The position numbers and the translations under genes are program-made. Below, one piece after another: positions 22,781-36,224 of a stretch of DNA of 64,000 bases. Every line of letters starts with the position of its first letter. Within the stretch, counting starts at the first letter, position 1. The stretch is from Hedera helix (Eukaryota; Streptophyta; Magnoliopsida; Apiales; Araliaceae), in contig OX359274.1 in assembly GCA_947179155.2 (NCBI GenBank), forward strand, positions 47,959,564 to 48,023,563. The letters are read 5' to 3'. Under the pieces are notes generated by a model that was given only the letters and a program-made list of their open reading frames with translations, was not told where the DNA came from and did no database searches.

Positions 22781-23260
22781 GTAATATATATATATGATGA
22801 TTTATATAGCAAACGTTTGTTATAAATATTATTTTTAACAAACGAATTTTTTATCATTCATACTAAGATCTATGAGATAGGACATAAGTCTGGTCACAAC
22901 TCTTACACGCAGTCAGAGTACGAAATAACCAAGTTGCTTTCTACTTTATCCCTGATCGCATACAGGAATTACGCCCAGCGTAAAAAACATAAATTTTTGG
23001 CCGCATATAAGTGTTGCGATCAGACAAAAATTAAAACAATATTATTTTTTCTTGATCGTATGTAGGACGACGTTTTTTAATTTTTAACACTATATTTACA
23101 AATCTGTTATGATCGAACGACAGTTTTGAATTTGGCCTAACCATAACTCTTTCATGCAATAAGAGAATTAAGTTTTTTTACCTTGACCACAATTCCTACG
23201 TGCGGATAAAGTTGGGGCAACTTAGTCCTACCCTGACCGCTTCGGTGTTTTGCAATTAGA
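22781..23260. repeat. Diverged short repeats, possible CACTA subterminal array
   Basis: About seven diverged units of the type GACCACAACTCCTACATGCGG occur in both orientations (for example near 22,892, 22,950, 23,000 and 23,190). Together with CACTACAAGG upstream this could be one end of a decayed CACTA element. No transposase is seen. Confidence 0.3.
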
Positions 23261-26200
23261 TTGTGAAGTATCTTTAGAATGCCTAGTCCAAGATAAAAGC
23301 ATCAGCGCGAGAGGATATAATTGTATTAGGATCATGGGCCTATATGTACGCGAGATGTTTTGGGCTGGTTAAATTTGGCTGTCTCATTTTATTACTAAGC
23401 CCAACCTAATTCACTTATATTTCACTTTGTCTGTTCTTTTATTTGGGGGATAATTTTGTGAATAGGATAATATAAATCATCTCTGGACTAATCTTGGTAT
23501 GTAAGTTGGGCTCTTTGGATCAACTTCATCCCTCCAATTCAATATGTCCATTCCACACGCACAAAAAATATATATATATATATAGTCCCATTTTTATTTT
23601 TTAAGAGTTCGTTATTGTGAAAATTTAAATTTTACTTAAGATTTTGATAATTATTGTAAGTTATCTAAAATATACAATGAATTATTCGTCACTTTTTAAA
23701 ATTAGAGATATATTTTTTTTCTCGTCTATTTCAAAATAAAATTTCTAACATATTAAAAATATGATTAAAAAAATAAGAAATTGATATTTTTTGTATAGAA
23801 GAATGATATTTTTACATGATCTCTTTCAAATGAATTGTGACTAAGTCCGACATCAATGTAAAAAAAACTCTTGTGAAAATATTATTTTTTTCCCGTATGT
23901 ATTCGAAGTTTACAAGAATCATATTAATTACCTTTAAAGATTAATGAAATATGTGTTCCCTCAAAATAATATTTTCGTATGTAAATTCATTTCTTTTTAT
24001 AGTAATACAAAATAAAATCATGCCATTATTATTCAAGTAATTTCTCATCAAATATAAAGTTAAAAATATTTTAAAATTTTATTTATTATTACTATTTTTG
24101 CTGTACAAATCGAGAAATAATAATATTATAATAGTAGTACTCCCTCCAGAATTATTTATTTTTTTCATTTTTCTATCTTTTGTGTATTTTAAGAGAGATT
24201 AATAAATTGATCCTTTATACTCCGTTATTTGTAAACCTTAAATGCTACTAATAAATAAATTAATTAATAAATGATGTTACTAAAGGAATATTACTTCGGG
24301 CGCACATGCCAAGAATGCATTTGGATATAGGTGGGTGGTCAAAGTCAAAGAAGTTGCTGCCTGCCTGATGAGCTGGATATAACTGGGGGACGGATGTTCA
24401 AATTTTTCCCCTTAGAATCTGCTAACTCTTTCTCAAGACAGTGCGACAGTCAGTCAGTTACTCCATCCGTCTCCGTCTCTTAATATATTGTTTGAGAGTT
24501 ATGAACAACTGCACAAGTATTAAAAAAATAATTATATAATATTAATTATTTATATTATTTTTAATTTGAAATAAAAAAATATTATTTATTAAATAAAAAA
24601 TAATAAAAGAGTCAAAATTATATTTAATACTTTAAATAATATTAAAAATAATATAAATAATTAATATTTACATAAGATTCTCAAACAATAAATATTAAAA
24701 GATAAAAATATTTTTCTAAAACAATATTTAAAAAAGAACAGAGGGAATATTAAATAACCAACATAATAATAATAATAATAGAAAATTAATATTTTTATAA
24801 ATAAAATTTGATATTTTCACAATTTTTTTCTCACATAAATAGTAAATAGAACTATTATTTTTTATTGTAAAAATATCAATTTTCTAATAATATTAATTTC
24901 CTTCCTTTCACGTTATCTCCTTTAATTTTTTATGATCAATTTACAAATTCTTAAAATTTAAAATTAATGTATTAATATAATTTTTTTTATAAACTTAGAA
25001 AGTATATTTTTAAAAATTAAAGACACATTAATACTTATAAATTATAAAATAATATAAAATATTTGACATGTCGCTTATTTATATTATAAATAATTTTATC
25101 ATCTCGATACTAGTATATTTCTAATAAATGTTGGATATTATACTTAATAAGATATTTTTTTTTTATTATTAAGTACTCCATTAAAAGTCATTATTTTTAA
25201 ATTAGAGTAAAATTTTGTATTTTAAAATTCAAAGGGTGAGAATAGCACTAATCGACAAGGTTCAGCCTCCCAAAACCTCTTGCGTTCCGCTAATCAAGGC
25301 GACGTGTTTCTCGCTCCATTTCCAGCTTTTCCCCACACTTGCACTTCATTCGACATTACTACATATACAATTTCTTTTTAAAAATTATTAATTAATTATA
25401 CTTTCACACATTATTTCATAAATTATTTTCTTATATGTATAGTAATACTTTTATTAAACTTAATCTTGCTTTACACGGAAGGTGATAATCTACTGGTGGA
25501 TATCGCTCTCGTTATTTTTAAGATCATATGTTTGACTAGAAACAAAAATTGTAATAATTCAAATCAGATCGTCAGTCCAAATCAAATTATAACATAATAA
25601 CACTCAATGCACTACCTTAATAATATATTTTTGAGTTATCCTACCACATCACAAATTCACTCAAAAAAATCATGACCGAAAGTAATATCAATAACAACTC
25701 GAATGTTTATATCTATATTCAACTATTCTACCTGTTACGATGTGAAATTGGGATATAACTAAAATCATAATTCAATAAATCTTATAAAATGAAGATAAAT
25801 TTAACCTAGAACTCCTAATTTCTCTCCTAAACCTTTTTCCAAGTTATTTTAATCCGGTTGGTTTTTGGATACTCAAATAGATATCCAAATAGGATGTTTA
25901 TGAAAAGTTCGACCCATTTTGTTGTCGTTTTCTGTTGATAAAATTATTTATCTGTTTGTTTACTCAATTGAAGAAAAATAAAGGCCGTGGGTATAACTGA
26001 TTAACAACGTTGATATTATAAACCTAATCATAGTAATACGATTAACATCTCCAACAGAGAAAAACTACTGCCATTGGGGAGTTCTCAAAACGAGTGATTC
26101 TTTGATTACTTCGGACGGTAAAAATGAAAGTTATTCTCATCTTACGAGCCAAATATGAAACAACCCATATGACTTTCTCCATTCACTAATGCTAAAAGCA

Positions 26201-26344
26201 CAAAATTTGAGTAAATCTATATTTCAGAAGGAGCTACTGCCTACATACCCAAACATGAGAAATCTCAAACCACCAGTATCCATTACTCATTTTTCAAACT
26301 TTAAATTCAAGAACTCTGCCAATCATTTGAAGATAAAGTTCCAG
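23261..26344. other. Gene-free AT-rich DNA
   Basis: It holds low-complexity A/T, a short TA run near 23,570 and a MITE family 1 copy at 24,782-24,884. A somewhat GC-richer patch (25,230-25,340) contains nothing I can identify. Confidence 0.5.
24782..24884. mobile_element. Short palindromic MITE, family 1
   Basis: AAAATTAATATTTTTATA at the left and TAAAAATATCAATTTT at the right form the inverted ends; the centre has the CACATAAATAGTAAATAGAA signature of the family. Confidence 0.5.
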
Positions 26345-26345
26345 T

Positions 26346-26349
<4 letters not shown>

Positions 26350-26401
<52 letters not shown>
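26350..26401. repeat. TA dinucleotide microsatellite
   Basis: About 26 TA units. The apparent small ORF ending here runs into this repeat and is not credible. Confidence 0.95.
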
Positions 26402-26403
<2 letters not shown>

Positions 26404-29400
26404 TTGATTAGAAGCACCTAGAGGGAATGACTTGAATCTACACGAATTGCAATTCAATGTATCTGATTGTTGTAATTCATTCATACGTTAACATAGGAAT
26501 TTAATATAAATATATGTATACATATCAAAAGTCATTTCACCTACACTTATGTATATGTATGTATTAATTGAAGACAGAAATTTGCTATTTGCTGCTATCA
26601 ATGTTACCATTCGAATTAACTCAATGACTATCCGAGTCAACTTACAATTATTTTAAATTATAATTTATTATCGGCCTATTATTATATGTGAAGTATTGAT
26701 TTGGTTTTTTCTGTTTTATCCTAATAAATAAAACATTTTCACAACAAATAATTTTGTAGGGTTTATCAAGTATTGAAGATGTTTAAATTCCCTAGTTATT
26801 ATATAGAAAGAAGGTACATAGTTAAACTGAATGCAACACCATATCATAATCTAGTTAATAGGTCAACACTTGGGATTGTGATATAGAATCTTAAAATAAC
26901 TCTCCTCGCTTAATTAACACGCCGAGCAAACATATGAATTCTCTAACACTGATAATTTTTCGGTATTAATTTTTATTAAAATTTTAATTAATAAAATAGA
27001 TCAAGGTTTATCCGATAACCTAAGGAATCTTTAATTCGAAGAAAAAAAGAAATAATAAATCAACAAACAAATAATACCTTGTCTTTTAGGATAGAGGGAT
27101 TATTACATACCAATGGCCTACTTTGACCATATGTTAAAATATTGACAAACGCAATTTGGCAAATATATAAACTCCAGTATGAAATTGTTGTTACCACCGT
27201 AAAGTCAACATGACATCCTCTTGTAATGGCCCTCCCTGTCTTGTAATCGAACATCATTATATATATACATTGTCGCAACTCGCATGCTTCTAAATTTACC
27301 TGACAAGAAGGGTATGTACACCATAAGAATGAACGATTCTAAACGTTAGTGTCATGATGTTGTATGGTTCAGATAAACTATTTATCTTTTAGTGAAATAG
27401 CACTGCTCAATAGGATGGAAAAAAGAATTATGAGTAATTTATGTTTCAAATTTCTTTAAAATTCTTATGTCTCAATATCTTTCTATTGCTTTTATTATCT
27501 TTCTTATATTTGTCATAATTAATATAATTGCCATATTTATTAGAAGATTACTTATTACAATATATTTTTATTAGTAAACTTAAAACAGAACTGTGTGTTT
27601 ATCTTTTAAAGATCAGAAAAGAGTTTTACCAAATAATTATCCAAATTTATTACAATTTCACTATCTGAAATATGTAATAACTGAATTATATTATTCGGCT
27701 ATTCGGTATACAACGAAATATAAAACTATTTTTACTAAATAAAAAAATTAATTTCAAATTCATACTAGAATTTTTAAATAATATTTAATTATAATCCACA
27801 ACCATAATAATTCATAAACTAGTTTAATAATTTTAAATTAACAATATATATATGTACATAATCCATAGGACAAAATCTATTAAAATTTAATTAAAAATAA
27901 TATTTAATTTTTTTAAGTTTCAAATTCGGTTAAATTAGTCACCCGAATAATCTAATTTTCATACTAAAAATTGAAACCAAATATCAAATTATAATCAAAT
28001 ATATACGAATAACCGAAATAAGTAGGTTAAAAAATACCATTCGATTTGATTATTTAATTTTATCCCTTTTTTACTCAACCGCTACTGCTGCTCATGCTCG
28101 TGCCATGCGAGTGAGACTACTAGAATAGAAGGAAAATACTTTTCTTTTCCTTTAGCTTTTGGAATGGATATTTTTTGAGTATCCTAGGCATGTGAGACAT
28201 GGTCCCTACTAATGATCTTTTTAGCTAAGAAGTTGGACTAATGAATCAAAGCAAGATAGTACATATATTATATATATAAGATGATAACATGTCCTATTCT
28301 TATCAAACCAACCATTGGTCATGTGACTTGTGGGGCATTATTTATAAGAAAGTGAAATTATGTTACCTAATAACATGAAATATGTAGTAAATTAAGTAGC
28401 CATTAACATATGAAACTGACCTACTTTTCCATCGATAGCTTACGGTGGAAAAGTGAAAGGAAAGTAACGTGAGAAATCTTAGGGTTCACTCAAGATAACG
28501 TACATCTTTATAATTAGAGTAGTTCACAGTCTCTCTTCCCTTTGATTTTTCTTGATCAATAACTTTTTTAGACTCCACTCACCTCCCACTACACACTCAG
28601 CTTCGATTAAAAAAAACTAAGCATGTTTATCAAATTAATTATGTCAATGTCACGCTACAAATAACGGATCTAATTATCAAAGGATCTACTTTTCTTTTCT
28701 TTCTTTTTCTTTTTATATATTCTTTTCCACCATAAAGAAATTAAAGTACGTGAAATTAACTCTCCTAATTCCACTGCTAAGATGGAATTAATGGACATCT
28801 ATAATGATTATAGACGGTCCAACAATTAATGTGTAGTTAGGTGATAGTACAATATCACTCTATGATTTACGCTCGATCTTATTACCCAGTTGTTGAGTTT
28901 TAAATTAGACGAAAAAGAAAAAGAAAAAAGAACTAAAAATTTAGGTTTTTTGTTTAATTCTTATGTTACTGAATTTTTTAATGAACAAGAAAAAAGAAAT
29001 TGACAAAAAACTTAACCACTTTTTTTGTCAAACTTTTTTGTTAAAAAATAAACGGATTTGAACGAAAAACTAAATAACATGAGATCGTCTTTTATAATGC
29101 TTATTATACTCTCTAGTTATAAACATAATGAAACGAACTTTAAGGATAACTTGGTAACTTAATGTATAGCTTTTCTTTTATTTTCTTTTATTAACTCAGT
29201 AGCAACATAAAATAAAAAAACTTATTAATTTTCTATTATTTTCTTTTTCATTACAAATTATTTTTGTATTTTTTTAATTTTTTTTTCGTCCCAAACTCAG
29301 AAAGAAACAAAGTGTAAGCATAATTGGCGAGACAACTTTAGAAATTACAAATTGTTGGAATAATATAAACAAAATAATACATATATATATAGCGAAGGAG

Positions 29401-30063
29401 TGTCTTAATCAGTTGCAACAATTTCTACTCTAATGGAAATGGACCAACGTTTCGAATCTTATGCATCATATAGAATGATTACGACCCCTATTATCGTGTC
29501 ACATGCAAGACAACACCCCTTATTGAAGCTTAGCTCTAGTGACTGTCATTTATAATTTCGAATTTGGTTAATTATCAGGGTGATTAGGTTCATCTCCATG
29601 GTGCGTGCATGGTGGGAAAGAGCGGCAAAATGTTGAATTAGTGTCTCAATACTTCTTCGGTACATTTGAGATTAAGCCATTAATTACACAAAATTAAGTC
29701 TTTGTTCATATATGGAGTTATGTTGCCTTTGTAAACCTCGACTATAAACACTTTATGTAAAATAAAATTTTACCTTTTAATTCACGAATGGGATGAAAAC
29801 AAATTGCATCAACAATAATAAAACATATTTAGACCTTTAAATATATCAAATGCTACTTCTAAAAACACCATAAAAAATATATACATGTCGACAAATACGT
29901 GACGAAATTAGATTACAATCAACTTAAAAATCTATACGAAAAGATCATATAAGATAAATTATAATGAAATCATTCTTAATTTCTACTTATTCTATATACA
30001 CACATAAATCACGATTATAATTCAGCTACAAACTTTTGTATAATACATAGCAAGATTCTAAAC
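26402..30063. other. Gene-free AT-rich DNA
   Basis: I see no ORF with family features, no RNA gene and no well-bounded transposon. Short A/T tracts and pyrimidine tracts (for example 28,688-28,712) are the main features. Confidence 0.5.
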
Positions 30064-30240
30064 AAATATATAATCGGATAAATTTATGTACACAAAATCA
30101 ATCACTATATTATTTTTAACTATTAAAAAGTGAGACTTTTTATTAAAATCTGTACTATATCTTATTTTTTAATAATTAAAATTAATATAATAATTAATTT
30201 TATAATTAAATATTATGTACATAGACTTATATTGTACAAT
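30064..30240. mobile_element. Palindromic MITE, family 2, copy 2
   Basis: The left end CGGATAAATTTATGTACACA and the inverted right end ATAAGTCTATGTACATAATA enclose TTTTTAACTATTAAAAAGTG and its inverse TTTTTTAATAATTAAAA. Confidence 0.5.
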
Positions 30241-30363
30241 CAAGTATTTGGATTTGAGATTAGAAACCCTACAAATCACCAAAGGGTCCCAGTCAGCTCG
30301 CGGGAGGAAGACAGCGATAAATTTCTGACCGCTCAATTCAAAATCTTAAAGAGGAAGATAGCT

Positions 30364-30504
30364 ATGGATATAAAGCGGACATTATTCAAATTCATGAAAA
30401 TGACATCTGTGCGTTGTATTAACACTACGGCTACTTCTTCTTCTTCTTCTTCTCTTTCGGTAGAAAAAGAAAAACCAAAATTCAACTGTGTTTTACGGAA
30501 ATGA
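30364..30504 (+). CDS. Small ORF, 46 residues, unrecognised
   Basis: The ORF is basic and has a six-serine run. It lies in a patch of more gene-like composition (30,240-30,510), with an upstream stretch that could be a leader. The in-frame upstream extension to 30,130 falls in the MITE and is unlikely. I do not recognise it; it may be a remnant of a larger gene or chance. Confidence 0.2.
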   Translation: MDIKRTLFKFMKMTSVRCINTTATSSSSSSLSVEKEKPKFNCVLRK

Positions 30505-32348
30505 CAAGCAAACTTAAAATCTTAGGGTTTTTTTCCCTTCACATAAAAGAAAAAGAATCACACATAAAAATGTTGACGGATCTACTTTATTAGGTTTTGC
30601 TTTTTCTATATTTTGATTTTCACTGTACAATATAATGAGGACAGTGAACAATTTGCCCACTCTATTGCTCACCTTTTCTGGAGGTTCACAATAATCCCAA
30701 TTAATTCACGCAATTTATATTTTACGAGTTTAAAATAAATTTTATCATCCAATTCATTACAATATATTTTAAAGTCGAGTCGAATTTTGGCTTGTCGAGT
30801 TCCACTAAAATTTAAATGAGCTTGGGTCGAGTTAAGCTTTCAAAATAAACTTAATACATTGTTTGAATTCAACTCATTCATGAACGAGTCGAGCCAGGTT
30901 TTAATCGCGTTAAATTAGATTTACATAATTATTAAATTAATTATTTTCATAATTAAAAATAATTATTTTAATTAATTGAAAACTGAATGAACCGAGCTTA
31001 AGCGAGCTCGAGCCTAACTTAGACGACGATTTGAGCTCAAGTCAAACGTTGCATAGTCGAACTCGACTAGTTTAATTAAACGAATACGATTCTTTATTTG
31101 AGCTCAACTAAATAAATGAAGTTGAGTCAAGCTGAGTTTAAATGAGTCGAATCGAACTTTAATCACGTACAGTTCAGTTTGCTTACGAATCTAGTGATAC
31201 GTGAATACATGATGGTTGGTGGTATTCAACTACAGCTACAGATGATTTGTAATCCTTGTTAATTGTTAATGGATGATTTGTAGTCCTTGTTAATGCTGAA
31301 CAAAAAACAGGTAAAACTGAATTATTGAATAAAAGTACCGAATTTGTTTAACTGAATTATTTCGGTTATTTGGTTATAACCGTTTACATTTTCAATATTT
31401 AATTTCGTATACAATTTTAAAAATTAGTCTATTCGAATATTCGAAATTAGGAATTAAAAAAATAATATTATAATATATGCGAAAACACTGCAACTTTCAC
31501 ATGAGGATGTTTAGTCTTAAAAAAAAAAAGAGAATTGATAAATCTACAACAAAAAATAATATTTCCATAACAAACCTCTCACATGAACAGTAAGTAGGCC
31601 CCACACCTATATGAGAGAGGTTGTTGTGGAAATATTATTTTTTATTATAAATTTAACCATTTCCTAAAAAAATTATCACTATTTTAACGAATTGAAGAAT
31701 AGTTTGAGGGGAAAAAATGCTAAATTTAGTAATAGACATTTGATTCATCATTGATTAGCCCATCTAATTTCTTTTATACATTAAATCAAGCTTCAAATTG
31801 ATCCTGCTGAGTTTAAATTACCAAATGTTATACCTAAACTTGAATGTTTAGGCTGCCTATCGATAGAAACGATTAGCGAGATGGTAGTATTAGAGAGATG
31901 GTAGTAAATTTACAGAGAGCCACCACCATATGATCTGTGACTGAATGACAGGAAATGTATTGCCAAAACTAAATACAATTTGCACTAGTACAATAGTTTA
32001 TTTAAAACCACTGATATATATCAACTTTCAATTTGTATAAAATATAGCTATCCATTCATGGATAAGCTTTGCAGTGTGTTTGTCGTATAAAAATCACGAT
32101 CCACCCTTTTGTTAATAATAGCCTTTAATTAAAGCTAAGAATTATGTACTGTCATTTTATTATGAGTGACTTTATGCTTTATGATTAATGGTTAAACGTA
32201 TGTAATTCTTATTTGCCCTAAAATATAGCATTAATGTTCAAATTTAAATAAAAATTTATATAATTCATTCAAATTTGAATAAAATTAATTTTATACTTAA
32301 TAATTTTATTTGAATTGAAAATTTTTGTTTGATAAAAATAAGTTATAA
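30505..32348. other. Gene-free DNA with degenerate GAGCTCGAGTCG-type repeats
   Basis: The part 30,765-31,190 is rich in GAGTCGAG / CTCGACT / GAGCTCAAG motifs in both orientations, a type of degenerate repeat common in plants. A fold-back pair (GAGAATTGAT.. with AACCTCTCACATG / CATATGAGAGAGGTT) lies at 31,520-31,680. No gene is seen. Confidence 0.5.
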
Positions 32349-32671
32349 TTTTAGGATTAAAGTACAGATTGCACTCCAAAGTTGTACGAATTTTGAGTTT
32401 TGCATCTTAATGTTTAAACCGTATCTAAGTGCACTCTAAAATTCTTTTTACCGGATAAAATGCACCTGCCAAAGATTTTTGCTAGACAAAATGCACCTCA
32501 AAATTCTTTTTACTAAATAAAATGCATGCATCCTTAATTTTGAGTCAAAATTGTATTTTTTAAAGATAAAAATTATTTTAGGGTGGTGCACTTAAATATT
32601 TTTTAAATATTATGGTGTAAAACTCAAAAATCTTACAACTTTAAATACAATCTGTACTTTAGTCTAATTTC
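32349..32671. mobile_element. Mutator-like MITE with long terminal inverted repeats
   Basis: Inverted ends of about 55 bp share ATTAAAGTACAGATTG, AAAGTTGTA and TTTTGAGTTTT. AGTTATAA flanks the element at 32,341-32,348 and 32,672-32,679, an 8 to 9-bp target duplication as in Mutator-like elements. There is no coding capacity. Confidence 0.75.
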
Positions 32672-33064
32672 AGTTATAAATTGAAATAGCCAAATAATAT
32701 ATTCGATATTCAGTTATTCAAGTAGTTTAAAATTAAAATGTTTATTGAAATAGTAAAAGTGTACAAAATTTGACAATTTTAATTCAATTATAACTGAACA
32801 CTCGCCGTTAGGGGTGCACACAAAATCAAAAAATCGACCAAACCAAACCAAACCGTTAAGAAATCGAACCGAAAAATCAAAAATTATAGAAACAAAAAAT
32901 CAAATTCGACTAATCAATTTTGGTTTGGTTTTCACAAAAATCGAAACGGCAAAAATCGAAACCAACCGAACTATTTAAAATTTTAATATAATTATATAAT
33001 TTATATAAATTTTATCTCACTCAATATTAGTATACTAACACATTCAGTTAATTTATATCTCTTA

Positions 33065-33363
33065 TGTTGCGTTTGGATTGAATGAATGGAATGGAGGAAG
33101 GAATGAAATAATTTTAAGATATTTTAAGTATATGTTTAATTGTTAGTAAGAGTGGGTGGTCTAATATGATGGTAAAATTATCATACAAATCTATTCCATT
33201 TGAATGAATTTTATTCCACCACCTCTCACATGGAATAAAAATCAAAAGGATAGAATAATTCATTCCATCCACTAGAATGGTTTATCCTCCAAAATAATCA
33301 TCTAATACACTATTTTTTATTATATTCTTTTTTTTATTTTATTCATTCAATTCAAACGTAGCA
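33065..33363. mobile_element. Tourist-like MITE (299 bp) with TTA target duplication
   Basis: Left end TGTTGCGTTTGGATTGAATG and inverted right end TGCTACGTTTGAATTGAATG form about 22-bp inverted repeats. TTA flanks both sides (33,062-33,064 and 33,364-33,366), as expected for PIF/Harbinger. Confidence 0.75.
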
Positions 33364-33497
33364 TTACAACTGTTAGATAATTAGGCAATATTTTTCTAGT
33401 TTTACCACCCCCACTTTTCTTTTTCTTGAATTGATGACTATTCCTTTGATCTTTTAGTTAGCAGTGGATAAAAAAATGAGCTTATAATTGCAGTCTT

Positions 33498-33689
33498 TTA
33501 TAGATAATGCTGCAGTAACAACTTTCCAAATTTGACACCATTACTTTGTGCTAACAGATTCCACCGGCCTTCTTCATGCCAAGTGATGTAATGAATAAGC
33601 ATATTGTCTTCTTCGAAAGTCCACAATCCTCTTTTTAGTTGAGATTCTTTTTCACTACAAGTAGTATCAGACATATTATTAGTAGGCAT
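33498..33689 (-). pseudogene. R2R3-MYB first-repeat fragment
   Basis: It reads KRGLWTFEEDNMLIHYITWHEEGRWNLLA, the start of an R2 MYB repeat with the regularly spaced tryptophans. The end decays: where KRTGKSCRLRWLNYL is normal, it reads KFGKLLLQHYL and stops. DNA for the end of the repeat follows without an intron, although many MYB genes have one there. It is only a fragment of a transcription-factor gene, possibly carried by a transposon. Confidence 0.75.
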
Positions 33690-34433
33690 AGATAAGTATG
33701 AATTAATGAAAGAAAGAAAGAATGGAATTGGACTAAAGAACTTCAGAAGAACTGCTGAAGTATGAAAGAGAATATCTAAAGGAAACTAGAGATTTATAGG
33801 ACCACGAAAGAGTAGTTGAGATTTAAATAGAATAAATTCATCAATTTAACCGAACCGAATAAATTGATAATCAAATTTTTTGACCGTTTTAATTTTTAAT
33901 TTTTTAAAATCGATTTAAATAATTTAATTAATTTTTTACTAGTCAAATCGACCGTTGTACATTCATCCTCACCCTAGTCCTTATACTGTTCCTCTCCGCC
34001 GGTAAGCAAGTCGATAAGCAAGTCCCTACCATTTACCTAGTCCTGTATTTTGTGTCGCTTATTTAATGGCCAATTTGTTGGTAAATTTTTATTTTTATTT
34101 GTACGTTTGGATTTTCTTTAAATCCAGTTAATGGAAGAGATTCGCGTCCAGGAGAGAAAAAAGCGCGAAACAAAAAGCGCCGTCTAGTGCCTGCAGCGTC
34201 CGCAGCTTGAAAACGACGGGCCTTCAATTTTTGTAAAGAAAAAGACGACCGTTAAAACGGACGGAAGGGGTTTGACTAAAACAAACGGACAGTTAAGGTG
34301 CCGAATCAACTGTTCTATCCAACCGCCATGTCACCTGAGGAGTGAAGATTTAGATCCATTTGGTCACTTATCTAACACTAACACGTAACAACCGCAGCTT
34401 AATTATTAACTACAAAAATGTTTACTTAATAAT

Positions 34434-34565
34434 AGAAAATTAATATTTTCATAAAAAAAATTAATATTTTTATAAAACTCTTTTTATATAAATAATAAAT
34501 AAGATTTATTTTATACAAATGAGATATTATAAAAATATCAATTTATATTATAAAAAAATCAATTC
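34434..34565. mobile_element. Short palindromic MITE, family 1
   Basis: GAAAATTAATATTTTCAT at the left and AAAAATCAATTCCC at the right; the centre has ATAAATAATAAATAAGATTT and AAAAATATCAATTT as in other copies. Confidence 0.5.
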
Positions 34566-35469
34566 CCTATTAACAATGTGTATTTATCACTAATATAAGT
34601 GATATACTTTCGGACCAAAGATAATAGGCTAGTGATAAAGACTTTTTTGTTTACTATTGTCGCTCTTAATACCCATTCACTTTTACAAAAATAATTTTAT
34701 TTATAAATTTATATATATTTGGGTCGTGTTGTATATTGTCAAAGTTTTCTGTTGACTTATAATTGCTACTTACATCAATATATATGATTAAATAAAATTA
34801 TAAGAATAGTCCACTATTCTATATATTTAATTAAAAAATATATCACTAATTAATTTATATTCTCACTATCATGTCATCATTATTAAATTAAATTAAATTT
34901 TAATAATAAATTAAAAAATAAACAGAGAAAAAATATATTCTTTAATTCAAAAAAATTGCGCTATTAGTGCCATTCTTCGGTTCCTTGGACGGATCATGCT
35001 ATTAAACAATTAAAGAGAACAATTAAAAAAAACAATATTGAAATATTATAAATCGAGTGAACTCTCAATTAATAAACATAAATATATCAGGTGGGGTTAA
35101 CTATATGTAAGGTGCAGAATAATTAACATATGGTATAGCCTTGAAATTAAAATGTTTTTGTTTTGTGAAAATATGGATCCGGTTATGGCATCAACTTTAC
35201 CGTTATAAATTCATGTAACTTTTTATTGTAATAATTATAAAAAAATATTATATTAGTCAATATAATAAGAAGATATAAAATTTATTAATAAAATATTTTT
35301 TATAATTAATATAATAAAAAATTATAAAAACTATTATAATAAAGTTGATGATAACTTTGTCCTAACCGGACCTTTCAAATATACTTTAGCAATAGATAAA
35401 AAGCAAAGCAAATGTACAATCTCACAGGACTGAACCCATTTCTTGTAAACCAGGACAATTACAAAAATT

Positions 35470-35640
35470 AGGGAAAATATTACATATACAAAAATTAAAA
35501 ATAAAATCAAACGTTATATTTATTTTAATTATTAAAAAATAAAATTGAACTTAAATTTTTGTGTCAGATTTTACTTTTTAATAATTAAAATATATTTTGT
35601 CGCCTATTTTTATAAACTTATACTTTTTAATAAATTATTT
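35470..35640. mobile_element. Palindromic MITE, family 2, copy 3
   Basis: The hairpin arms TTTAATTATTAAAAAATAAA and TTACTTTTTAATAATTAAAA match the core of the other family 2 copies; the outer ends are more decayed. Confidence 0.4.
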
Positions 35641-36224
35641 GAATATGATCCGAATGATATAGAATACTTGAGTAGGTATAATATTATCATGTCATGTAGT
35701 TTAATTGCATTGAACCAATTAAAGCAACTAGGGCTGTAAAGTGCTATCGATATAAATCACCACAATTTCATGAGTAGTTGGTTAAATTTTTCTATTGCTG
35801 AAAATTAGTATAAAAATAATTATTAAAAGAAGTCATAAACTAATTTTTGTATATAAATAAATAGCTATATCCATATATATTCCATAGAAAAAGAAAAATT
35901 AATGGAAAATTTTCAAACATTGATTTTCTCATAAGTGATCATATTTGTTCGTAAGAATTATAATATCGGGATTATAATTTATGATATTATAATCTATAAT
36001 ATTATAAATTATGAGATTATAATATCTGATTAAATATAATATTAAATAATTTCTCATATTAAATTATTTTATAAATTTTAAATTAATAATCTTAAATTTA
36101 AATTTATAAATAAATAAATTACTTAAAATTAATAGATTTATTCTAAATATAATTTTTATCAATAAATATAATTTTAAAATTATAATTTATATCTTAAAAT
36201 TATAATATCAAAATTATAATTTTT

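Larger units (their letters stand above)
32812..33978. mobile_element. Possible TIR element carrying a MYB fragment
   Basis: The left side TAGGGGTGCACAC followed by AAAATCGACCAAACC, and the right side (inverted) CTAGGGTGAGG..TGTAC followed by CGGTCGATTTGAC, look like the common plant TAGGGGTGTACA-type ends, though degenerate. Inside are a Tourist-like MITE and the MYB fragment. Boundaries and family are uncertain. Confidence 0.35.
33979..36224. other. Intergenic DNA
   Basis: A GC-richer patch at 34,130-34,340 (GCGCGAAACAAAAAGCGCCG and others) has no ORF I can identify. A family 1 MITE lies at 34,434-34,565 and a family 2 MITE near 35,470-35,640. The remainder is very AT-rich, including AATTATAATAT palindromic runs at 35,950-36,210. 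Confidence 0.5.

Noticed and set aside
33498..33689. Working MYB gene
   Set aside because: Only part of one repeat is present; the recognition helix is damaged and no R3 repeat follows.
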